Below, in pieces: positions 1 to 5,658 of a stretch of 7,162 nucleotides of DNA. The stretch is from Verrucomicrobiota bacterium (GTDB lineage Bacteria > Verrucomicrobiota > Verrucomicrobiia > Limisphaerales > UBA1096), in assembly GCA_003972865.1 (NCBI GenBank), contig QOAX01000036.1, forward strand, positions 1 to 7,162, read 5' to 3'. Made by a program: the position numbers and the translations under genes. Under the pieces are notes generated by a model. That model saw only the letters and a list, made by a program, of their open reading frames with translations, made no database searches and had not been told where the DNA came from. Each line of letters begins with the position of its first letter. Within the stretch, counting starts at the first letter, position 1.

Positions 1-42
1 ACGACGTCTGCCGATGATGTTTGGATGTTCAATTTTCAACAT
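1..42 (-). CDS. Possible N-terminus of a Tat-exported protein, cut off by the window edge
   Basis: An ATG at 42-40 on the minus strand opens a frame with no stop to the window edge, reading MLKIEHPNIIGRRR. The arginine run about a dozen residues in resembles the start of a twin-arginine signal, as in DUF1501-type and other exported proteins common in this kind of genome, whose N-termini often look like this. A weak purine stretch (GAGAAAA) precedes the ATG. The frame begins 104 bp beyond the stop codon of the dioxygenase gene, on the same strand. Only 14 codons are visible, so both the gene and its family are guesses, and a chance ATG cannot be excluded. Confidence 0.33.
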   Translation of the reverse strand, partial: MLKIEHPNIIGRRR

Positions 43-59
43 TTTTCTCGTAAGTCTTG

Positions 60-89
60 ATTTAATCCGATGGGTTCATTGCCACTCAA
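60..89 (-). promoter_or_regulatory. Weak sigma70-like promoter candidate upstream of the possible gene at the left edge
   Basis: On the minus strand TTGAGT (89-84) and TTAAAT (65-60) are separated by 18 bp. Each matches four of six bases of the -35 and -10 consensus. Transcription would start shortly before the ATG at 42. The 43-146 gap is visibly AT-richer than the flanking gene, as expected for a promoter region. The match is weak and could be chance. No convincing terminator for the dioxygenase gene is seen in the same gap. Confidence 0.22.
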
Positions 90-146
90 GAAACTACACT
101 TTCAATCGGGTTTATCCAACAATTTCTTTGTGCTGATTACCGGGGT

Positions 147-1112
147 TTAATGGTCAGCCACAAGAGACGCCAACACCCTGCGGGTCCCCTTGAAAGTGCG
201 GCGGCCGTGCATGGCGATGTAGTTATCGACCAAGGCGAGGTCGCCGGCTTGCCACGGGATGTCGAAGGTGAGTTCGTCGGCGAGGGCGCTGGCGGCGGCC
301 ACGTTGGCCGGATCGAGCGGGGTGCCGTCGCCGAGGGTGATCGCCTTGGCCGGGTCGTTGCGGGTGTCTTTCCAGCCGTTGAAGGCGGCGATGAGTTGGT
401 TGAAAAAACTGGCTCGTCCGTCGCCGAGATCGCGCACGGCGGGGAGTACCGGCGTGGTGGCCCGGAGGTCGCCGTTGGCCTGCCATTCCCACGAGTAGCC
501 CAGCTTGGCCAAGCGCGCCTCGGCGGCTTCGCGGTTGTCCACGTTGAAGGTGCCCTGCCAACTGCGCCCTATGCCGGATGACTCGTCGGCTTCAGCCGGC
601 ATGACGTTGGAATATTTCAGGCCCTCGGCCAGACAGGCCTTAGCGAAGCCGGGCCGTTGCTCACGCAGGCGTTCCCACAAAATATCGGAGCGGCAAATCG
701 GCGTCGCGCCGCCCTCGTCGGCTGCCGCTTGGCAGAAGAAAAAAAGTTTGCTTGGATAAATCGGCGTCTGCGCCATTTCGTGGTGCAGGAAAATGGTGAC
801 GTCCGGCGGCGCCTCGTTGGCGGAAAAAACGCGCGGCGTGAAGTTGATGCGATAGGCATTCGACAACGAATCGGCGTAGGAGAAATTTGGAAAACTGAAA
901 GCACTAACGATCGAATCAAAGTCTTTCGGTGACGCCATCGGCAAACCCCGAACCAAAACAGCTCCGTGCTCAAAGGCCGCTTTGGATAATTCGTCAGCAA
1001 CTCCTCTCGCCCACTCGCAACCTTCGGGCAGGGAACCTTCCGGCGCCTTGATCGCCAATGGAAACGGCTTCCCACCGTACTCGTGTTGCCCCGGAATGGT
1101 GAGGAGATTCAT
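147..1112 (-). CDS. TauD/TfdA-family Fe(II)/2-oxoglutarate-dependent dioxygenase, SyrP-like
   Basis: This 321-residue protein is probably a cytoplasmic non-heme iron oxygenase that couples decarboxylation of 2-oxoglutarate to hydroxylation or oxidative cleavage of a small substrate. The iron-binding facial triad can be assigned as H110 and E112 (FLHHEMAQ) with the distal H302 (DNYIAMHGRR). R311 or R312 (GTRRVLAS) would bind the 2-oxoglutarate carboxylate. An FFFC segment and GGATPI follow the first motif, as in SyrP-like members of the TauD clan. No signal peptide or membrane segment is visible, and the length is normal for the family. The acidic residue at position 112 argues for an oxygenase, not a halogenase. 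The gene starts 4 bp after the stop codon of the sulfatase gene, so the two are probably co-transcribed. Relatives include taurine dioxygenase and alkylsulfatases, so a sulfur substrate is possible, but the substrate is not readable from sequence. Confidence 0.92.
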   Translation of the reverse strand: MNLLTIPGQHEYGGKPFPLAIKAPEGSLPEGCEWARGVADELSKAAFEHGAVLVRGLPMASPKDFDSIVSAFSFPNFSYADSLSNAYRINFTPRVFSANEAPPDVTIFLHHEMAQTPIYPSKLFFFCQAAADEGGATPICRSDILWERLREQRPGFAKACLAEGLKYSNVMPAEADESSGIGRSWQGTFNVDNREAAEARLAKLGYSWEWQANGDLRATTPVLPAVRDLGDGRASFFNQLIAAFNGWKDTRNDPAKAITLGDGTPLDPANVAAASALADELTFDIPWQAGDLALVDNYIAMHGRRTFKGTRRVLASLVADH

Positions 1113-1116
1113 CGCG

Positions 1117-2661
1117 TCAAAAACGATAGCGCTTGGCTTCCTCGTAAGGTTTTAGCGCCTCAACCTCTTTCCCCGAGCGCTCGGTGTAATCCTTCATGAA
1201 CTGCTCAAGCGCTTCGGGCAAATCACGATGATCGAACGCATCCAATGCAAAATCGTTGTGCTTCACCATCCACGTCCGAAGTTTTTGCCGGAGGCTCATA
1301 AGCGCTTCATTGCTCGACTTGGGGGCCGTCCCTCGCTGTTTGTTGGGAAGCAAGTTTTCGAGACAGAACGGATCCTTTCTGAGATTGTAGAATTCCTCAA
1401 CCGTTCGGTATTCGAGGTGATGCACGCGTTTGGCCAAGCTCGGGTTTTTCTCGCCCGCCCTTTTCATCGCCCGATACGTCAACCCTGCCATCGGCTCGGC
1501 CCGATACGTGCGTTTGCCATTGGACCACGCATTAAAAATGTAAGCATGGTCTTTAGTGATCACCGACCGCATCGGATATGGATTGCGACCGTGGATGTGA
1601 TGAAACTGCGCGAAGATGGCGTCGCGACTGCTCTGCTTTTCTCCCTTCAACAACGGAAAAAACGAACGGCCATCCAACTTCTCTGGCAGTGGCAAATCGA
1701 CCGCCTCAAGCAGCGCCGGCAACAGGTCAATCGCCGAAACCATGTGATCGCGATCAACTTGTTGTTTTTGAATTTGCTTGGGCCAACGAATGATCAACGG
1801 CGTGCGGGTGCTCTCCACATAGCAATTCGTTTTGGCGAACGGCGCCGACATTCCGTGATCCGAAAGGAACACGACGATCGTGTCGTCAACATTTTTAGTT
1901 TTGGCCAGCTCCGAAAGAATCGCTCCCACCATGTCATCCAGTCGCCTTGTCGAGGTGCAGTACCCTGCCATCTCCTTTCGCACATCCGGAATGTCGGGAA
2001 GGAATCCCGGCACCTTCACTTCGCTTGGTTTGTAAGTGCGCGACGATTTTTTTCGCTCAAAATGTGGTGCATCAGATTTTCCGCCACCGTAGGGCCGGTG
2101 CGGATCGTGTGAACTCGCCATCAAAAAAAACGGCTGTTGCGCCACTTTAGCCATTTGAAAAAACGATTTGGCGAATCGCCGATAAACCTCCGGATCGCGT
2201 CCCCAACGGTTTTCATCGCCCGTCCCCTGCCATCGATAATTGACGGACCAATGAAAAACGTCCTGCTGCCGCAGCGGCTTCCCAACCGTCCCGCAGAGAT
2301 ACCCTTCCTCGCTGAGAATCGCAGGGAGTGTCGGCGTGCCGGGATGAATTCTCTGGAATCCCTCCGCGCCGTTGTTCTGCGAATACAACCCCGTAAGCAT
2401 CACACTTCGGGAAGGCGTGCAAACCGCGATGTTTACATACGCGTGCTCAAACCGAATCCCCTCGGCGGCTAGCCGGTCGATATGAGGTGTGATGTCCGGA
2501 GCGGCTCCGCCAAAACATCCCGGGGTGTCCCAGTTCATATCATCCGCGACAATCAACACGACGTTCGGACGCTTCTTCGGTGCAACCTGCTGAGCCCAGG
2601 CATTGACACCCAAACCAAGCGCGCCGATCGCGCAGACAAAAAAACGAATGGAAAAAATCAT
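1117..2661 (-). CDS. Secreted type I sulfatase, sulfamidase (heparan N-sulfatase)-like
   Basis: This 514-residue protein belongs to the formylglycine-dependent sulfatases, which hydrolyse sulfate esters or sulfamates. Residues 1-23 form a Sec signal peptide ending near AWA. The metal ligands D40-D41 lie in VADDMN. C81-T-P-S-R85 is the CxPxR site whose cysteine is converted to formylglycine. HDPHRPY (H185, H188), D268-H269 (LSDHG) and K277 (FAKTN) complete an active site typical of the SGSH-like subgroup, as does the TRTPLIIRWP segment. One position is odd. The usual GKxH motif reads GKPLRQQ at 127-133, so the active-site histidine is absent there. An FGE or anaerobic maturase would be needed and none is in the window. 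The ATG at 2661 is chosen because it gives a complete signal peptide. No Shine-Dalgarno sequence is seen, and a 20-bp palindrome lies 12 bp upstream. The gene looks lower in G+C than its right-hand neighbours. Confidence 0.94.
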   Translation of the reverse strand: MIFSIRFFVCAIGALGLGVNAWAQQVAPKKRPNVVLIVADDMNWDTPGCFGGAAPDITPHIDRLAAEGIRFEHAYVNIAVCTPSRSVMLTGLYSQNNGAEGFQRIHPGTPTLPAILSEEGYLCGTVGKPLRQQDVFHWSVNYRWQGTGDENRWGRDPEVYRRFAKSFFQMAKVAQQPFFLMASSHDPHRPYGGGKSDAPHFERKKSSRTYKPSEVKVPGFLPDIPDVRKEMAGYCTSTRRLDDMVGAILSELAKTKNVDDTIVVFLSDHGMSAPFAKTNCYVESTRTPLIIRWPKQIQKQQVDRDHMVSAIDLLPALLEAVDLPLPEKLDGRSFFPLLKGEKQSSRDAIFAQFHHIHGRNPYPMRSVITKDHAYIFNAWSNGKRTYRAEPMAGLTYRAMKRAGEKNPSLAKRVHHLEYRTVEEFYNLRKDPFCLENLLPNKQRGTAPKSSNEALMSLRQKLRTWMVKHNDFALDAFDHRDLPEALEQFMKDYTERSGKEVEALKPYEEAKRYRF

Positions 2662-2673
2662 GGGGTCAACAGC

Positions 2674-2693
2674 TTGGCCAAGCGCTTGGCCAA
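2674..2693. repeat. Perfect 20-bp palindrome upstream of the second sulfatase
   Basis: The sequence TTGGCCAAGCGCTTGGCCAA is identical to its own reverse complement. It ends 12 bp before the sulfatase ATG on the minus strand. Its arms (GGCCAAGC and GCTTGGCC) are the same octamer found repeatedly elsewhere in the window, and a third copy overlaps at 2672-2679. It could be an operator for a dimeric regulator, or an mRNA hairpin in the 5' leader. It could also be a member of a dispersed palindromic repeat family, which the recurrence elsewhere favours. Confidence 0.9.
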
Positions 2694-2747
2694 CGACAAG
2701 TGGATAAGTTCACCCAGACCAGGAAGCCCTTCAGTTGCCCTTCCGCT

Positions 2748-2770
2748 TTCCCCTTGTTCGTCAAGGGGAA
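2748..2770. repeat. Hairpin-forming inverted repeat, REP/MITE-like
   Basis: Two perfect 9-bp arms, TTCCCCTTG (2748-2756) and CAAGGGGAA (2762-2770), flank a 5-nt loop. On the minus strand it lies between the tandem array and the sulfatase start, and is followed by a purine-rich run rather than a T-tract. A standard intrinsic terminator is therefore not supported, though the stem could still cap the 3' end of the upstream mRNA. G-run stem-loops followed by purine-rich sequence are a common form of dispersed intergenic repeats in bacteria. Confidence 0.75.
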
Positions 2771-2789
2771 TGCCGATCGCTTCTGGCAG

Positions 2790-3020
2790 GCACGCGGCTT
2801 TGAGTACCGCTCGTTCGTGTTGTACCGGTGCTCACACCGTTGTGAGTGCTGTTCGTTCGACATTGAGCACTGCTCGCACGATCGTGAGCACGCTTCTTTC
2901 CGGTGCGAACGCTACTCACACGACTTTGCACACCGTTCACAATGCTTTGCGCACTGCTCATTCCACTTTGAGCACGCCTCAAACCGGTTGTACCCGTGCT
3001 CACACACCCTTGCGCACCGG
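2790..3020. repeat. Degenerate 21-bp tandem repeat array, about 11 units
   Basis: Aligning the plus strand in steps of 21 from 2790 gives eleven units. Almost all begin TC (ten of eleven), and most carry a central T-rich step followed by GAGCAC or a variant and a final YGC. The unit at 2958-2978, for example, has TCATTCCACT followed by TTGAGCACGCC. Units are diverged, with no two identical, but the register is kept without indels. Some units pair internally (CTCACA with TGTGAG at 2831-2846), and some junctions form GAGCA-C-TGCTC dyads (2865-2875). The array begins 11 bp beyond the oxidoreductase stop codon, so it probably lies in the 3' part of that transcript. A period of 21 bp equals seven codons and also two turns of B-DNA. 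The function is unknown. Confidence 0.85.
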
Positions 3021-3031
3021 TACCCCACGCA

Positions 3032-4360
3032 TCAGAGTGTCCATGGTTTGCGATGGTGCATTTTGTTCAGGAGCGCACTGGCTTCCCTGTCGCCGACGAC
3101 TTGCTCTTTTTTCGGATCCCATTTCAGCGCACGGCCAAGCGCATTGGAGACGTAGCCCAAGTGGCCGGGCGTGATGGAGCGGTGCGATGTTTCGGCCGGG
3201 CAGATCGCCGGCTTGCGGCTCTTCACGCATTCAAGGAAGTTGCGAGTGTGATTCCCGGATTTGTACGCCTTGAACTTGCCCGAGTTGAATCCGGACTTCA
3301 GCCAGTCACGGTTTGACGCGTCGATTTTGCCGCGGTTTACGTATACCCAACCTTCTTCGCCGATGAACTTCGTGCCCATTGTATTATGCGTGCCGATGCT
3401 GGTTTGGATTCCACCGGCATATTCGCAGTGAACCTCGTAATGTTCCGGAGCCTTGTAAACCGGAACAGGAATCCAGGAGAATTTCTTGGCCTCGACGAGA
3501 ACCGGGCCGCCCTGGTCTTCGCCGAGTCCCCAGTGGGCGATGTCATTGTGGTGACCGATCCAGTCCATCAGTTGGCCGCCACCGTAGGCCAGGTGCACCC
3601 GCCACATTTGATGATGCCGCGCGTGCACGTATGGCAACATCGGCGCGGGGCCGGTCCAGAACTGGTAATCCTTCCGGCCGGAACGATCCTCCTCGGTGGG
3701 ATCGCCCTTGATCTTGTTCGGTCCCTTGGGCAACCCGACCTGCACCTCCTTTACCTTGCCAATGAGCCCGTTGCGGACGAGTTCCACGGCGTTGCGAAAC
3801 ACAGTCGCGGAACGTTGCTGCGAGCCGGTTTGAAAGATCGCCTTGCGCTTAGCCACCTCGCGGTACAGCACCTGGCCTTCGGCGAAAAAGTGGGTGACCG
3901 GTTTTTCGCAATAGATGTCCTTGCCGTTACGGAGTCCCTCAAGCGCCTGCACCGCGTGCCAATGGTCGGGCGTGGCGACGATCACGACGTCGAGGTCATT
4001 GCGAGCGCAAAGTTCGCGGTAGTCGGCGTACGTGTCGCACGGCTTCGAGTCGTATTTTTTGCCGACCATCTCGGCGGCTGGCTGGCGGCCAAGCGCACGG
4101 CCCCTGGCTTGGCCGCGGTGATGCGTTTCGTAGGGATCGCATGTGGCGATGACTTGCGCGCTGGGCTCGTTCAGGAACGAGTTCATCACGCCCACGCCCC
4201 GACCACCACAGCCGATGAGGCCCACGGTGATGCGATTGCTCGGCGCCGGTTTGCCCGCTTGGCCAAGCACAGATGACGGAATGATCGTTGGCGTGGCGAT
4301 AGCGGCCAAGGCGCTGGTTTTCAGGAAACAACGTCGGTTGGTTTGATTTGTTTTTGACAT
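3032..4360 (-). CDS. Tat-exported Gfo/Idh/MocA-family NAD(P)-dependent oxidoreductase
   Basis: This 442-residue enzyme probably oxidises or reduces a sugar or sugar-like hydroxyl using NAD(P). Residues 1-33 are a twin-arginine signal (NRRCFLKTS followed by a hydrophobic, alanine-rich stretch), predicting export with bound cofactor. The Rossmann fold starts at 45, with the dinucleotide loop GLIGCGGRG at 47-55. PDHWHA (131-136) and CEKP (151-154, catalytic-type K153) are standard family motifs. D256 and H260 in MDWIGHHNDIAHW fit the second-domain active site. The C-terminus (WDPKKE, then a short tail ending PWTL) is that of full-length family members. Residues 82-92 (RGQARGRALGR) look like an extra insertion encoded by an inverted repeat. 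The gene starts 8 bp after the sulfatase stop codon, consistent with one operon. Secreted relatives in this phylum often act on glycosides or 3-keto sugars, but the substrate here is unknown. Confidence 0.95.
   Translation of the reverse strand: MSKTNQTNRRCFLKTSALAAIATPTIIPSSVLGQAGKPAPSNRITVGLIGCGGRGVGVMNSFLNEPSAQVIATCDPYETHHRGQARGRALGRQPAAEMVGKKYDSKPCDTYADYRELCARNDLDVVIVATPDHWHAVQALEGLRNGKDIYCEKPVTHFFAEGQVLYREVAKRKAIFQTGSQQRSATVFRNAVELVRNGLIGKVKEVQVGLPKGPNKIKGDPTEEDRSGRKDYQFWTGPAPMLPYVHARHHQMWRVHLAYGGGQLMDWIGHHNDIAHWGLGEDQGGPVLVEAKKFSWIPVPVYKAPEHYEVHCEYAGGIQTSIGTHNTMGTKFIGEEGWVYVNRGKIDASNRDWLKSGFNSGKFKAYKSGNHTRNFLECVKSRKPAICPAETSHRSITPGHLGYVSNALGRALKWDPKKEQVVGDREASALLNKMHHRKPWTL
4085..4116. 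repeat. 10-bp inverted repeat inside the oxidoreductase gene
   Basis: Perfect arms GCGGCCAAGC (4085-4094) and GCTTGGCCGC (4107-4116) flank a 12-nt loop. The arms contain the same GGCCAAGC/GCTTGGCC pair, in the same orientation, as the intergenic palindrome at 2674-2693. On the minus strand the 32 bp correspond to the residues RGQARGRALGR, between the CDP segment after the Rossmann beta-strand and the KKY helix end, where family members are usually shorter. This fits a palindromic element inserted in frame. Confidence 0.75.
4257..4268. repeat. 12-bp palindrome of the same octamer family
   Basis: GCTTGGCCAAGC is a perfect palindrome in the region encoding the end of the Tat signal of the oxidoreductase (VLGQAG). 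It carries the octamer GGCCAAGC on both strands. An identical GCTTGGCCAAGC occurs at 503-514 in the dioxygenase gene and at 2672-2683 next to the intergenic palindrome. Confidence 0.7.
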
Positions 4361-4368
4361 GAGAAAAG

Positions 4369-5658
4369 TTACTTGCCGGAGATTTCCTTTTTCATCGCTT
4401 CGAGCTTGGCCTTGAGGCTGGTTGCGATTTCCGGCTTTTCCTCCGCTCGGTCGAACCGCTCGGCGGGGTCGATGTCCAGGTTGAACAGCCGGCCATCAGC
4501 GTGCAGTTTCCACGGCCCTTCGCGAACCGCCCCCGGCCCTCTGCCTTTGGAATAAAAATGAATCTTGCGCGGCGACCACTTGGTTTTGCCAAACAGGAAA
4601 GGCCGCAGGTCGTGTCCGTCGATTTTGTGCTTGGGCAGGCTTCCGCCAGCGGCTGTCACCAGCGTCGCATACAAGTCGAGCGTCGCCGCCATCTCGGCGG
4701 AAGTTTGGCCGGCCTCGATTCGACCCGGCCAGCGCAGGATGCACGGCACCCGCACCCCGCCTTCGAGCAGCGTACCCTTGTGGCCGCTCAACGGCCCGGG
4801 CGACCCGGCGTGCCACAGCAGGTTGCCCTCTTGCAGCATGCGGGCGGGAGGATTCAACCACGGCCCGTTGTCACTCGTGAAAATGACGAGTGTATCCTTG
4901 GCGCGACCGGTCTTATCCAAAGTTTTCATCACCTCGCCGACCGACCAGTCGATGGTCTGGATCACGTCGCCGTAAAGCCCCGCGCGCGACCTGCCGCGAA
5001 ACCGGTCAGCCGTGCGCACCGGCATGTGCGGCATGTTGTAGGCGAGGTAGAGGAAAAACGGCTTGTCGTGGTCGCGCTCGAGAAACTTCACCGCTCGCTC
5101 GGTGTACCGCGTTGTGAGTGTGTCCTGATTGACCGGATGCTCGACGCGCTTCGTTCCCTCGTAGAGCCACAGCGGCACTTCGGTCTTCACCCACGGTGGC
5201 ATCATGTCGTTCGAGTAGGGCAGCCCAAACCACGAGTCGAATCCCTGGTTTACCGGCAGAAATTTTTCCTCCGCGTAGCCAAGGTGCCACTTGCCCAGCA
5301 TGGCGGTGCCGTACCCAGCACCCTTGAGCGCCTCGGCCAGGGTCAACTCGGAATCCGATAAACCTCCCTTGCCGGTAACGCCGGTGTTGCCGTTGGTATG
5401 AACCCGCCCCGGATAGCGCCCAAGCAGCAGTTGCTTGCGCGCCGGCACGCAGCCGGGCGCCGAGTAGAACGAAGTCAACCGCAGACCCTGCCCGGCCAAG
5501 CGATCAAGGTTGGGGGTTCGGATTGTTGGGTGGCCGTAGCAGCCAAGATCGCCATAGCCCATATCGTCGGCAAACAGCAGCACGATGTTCGGCCGCTTGA
5601 CCGCCTGCACATTCAGAGTGACGAGGCAGGCCAAGATGAAAACGATATTTCGGATCAT
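4369..5658 (-). CDS. Secreted type I sulfatase, arylsulfatase A-like
   Basis: This 429-residue formylglycine-dependent sulfatase would hydrolyse sulfate esters outside the cytoplasm. Residues 1-19 are a Sec signal peptide ending VQA. The active site is complete: D31-D32 (FADDMGYGD), C70-V-P-A-R74 as the CxPxR maturation site, K113 and H115 in GKWHLG, H201 (MPHMP), D253-N254 (TSDNG) and K284 (SGHKGTLLEGG). The serine often found before the arginine of CxPSR is alanine here, which maturases tolerate in the CxPxR form. Length and layout match arylsulfatase A-type enzymes of the S1 family. The ATG overlaps the isomerase stop codon in an ATGA (5655-5658), suggesting translational coupling, and the oxidoreductase gene follows after 8 bp. 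The substrate is probably a sulfated sugar given the neighbours, but this is inference. It differs clearly from the second sulfatase in the window, so the pair is not a recent duplication. Confidence 0.95.
   Translation of the reverse strand: MIRNIVFILACLVTLNVQAVKRPNIVLLFADDMGYGDLGCYGHPTIRTPNLDRLAGQGLRLTSFYSAPGCVPARKQLLLGRYPGRVHTNGNTGVTGKGGLSDSELTLAEALKGAGYGTAMLGKWHLGYAEEKFLPVNQGFDSWFGLPYSNDMMPPWVKTEVPLWLYEGTKRVEHPVNQDTLTTRYTERAVKFLERDHDKPFFLYLAYNMPHMPVRTADRFRGRSRAGLYGDVIQTIDWSVGEVMKTLDKTGRAKDTLVIFTSDNGPWLNPPARMLQEGNLLWHAGSPGPLSGHKGTLLEGGVRVPCILRWPGRIEAGQTSAEMAATLDLYATLVTAAGGSLPKHKIDGHDLRPFLFGKTKWSPRKIHFYSKGRGPGAVREGPWKLHADGRLFNLDIDPAERFDRAEEKPEIATSLKAKLEAMKKEISGK

Larger units (their letters stand above)
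2662..3031. other. 370-bp intergenic region dominated by repeats
   Basis: This is the only long gap between convincing genes. From the oxidoreductase stop codon towards the next sulfatase it contains the 21-bp tandem array (3020-2790), a 9-bp-stem hairpin (2770-2748), a purine-rich stretch on the minus strand (about 2747-2720) and a perfect 20-bp palindrome (2693-2674). No convincing sigma70 promoter, T-tract terminator or tRNA is seen. Open frames cross it on both strands, but they follow from the absence of stops in the repeat and are not annotated as genes. Confidence 0.85.

Noticed and set aside
26..43. Intrinsic terminator (ATGTT...AACAT next to a T-run)
   Set aside because: The stem is only 5 bp and AT-rich. 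The T-run lies on the plus-strand side, whereas the gene to be terminated is on the minus strand.
1228..2112. Plus-strand open frame (294 codons) opposite the second sulfatase
   Set aside because: Antisense shadow with a low-complexity basic composition. The minus-strand reading has signal peptide, CTPSR and metal sites.
2641..2700. Transposon end or attachment site at the 20-bp palindrome
   Set aside because: No transposase, integrase, tRNA or target-site duplication is visible on either side.
2748..2770. Rho-independent terminator for the oxidoreductase operon
   Set aside because: The stem is good, but on the minus strand it is followed by a purine-rich run instead of T residues, so it is annotated only as a hairpin repeat.
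2790..3020. CRISPR array
   Set aside because: The units are contiguous, diverged 21-bp repeats with no conserved direct repeat alternating with unique spacers of constant length, and no cas gene is near.
3386..4276. Long plus-strand open frame (296 codons) opposite the oxidoreductase gene
   Set aside because: It is antisense to a clear Gfo/Idh/MocA gene with intact motifs, shows no recognisable domain, and arises from the codon bias of a G+C-rich gene.
4501..5361. Plus-strand open frame (286 codons) opposite the arylsulfatase-type gene
   Set aside because: Antisense shadow of a gene with a complete sulfatase active site. The translation is arginine- and proline-rich with no family resemblance.
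4369..5658. Lipoprotein signal (ILAC at residues 8-11) on the arylsulfatase-type protein
   Set aside because: The cysteine comes after too short a hydrophobic segment, and a normal signal peptidase I site (VQA, residue 19) fits better.
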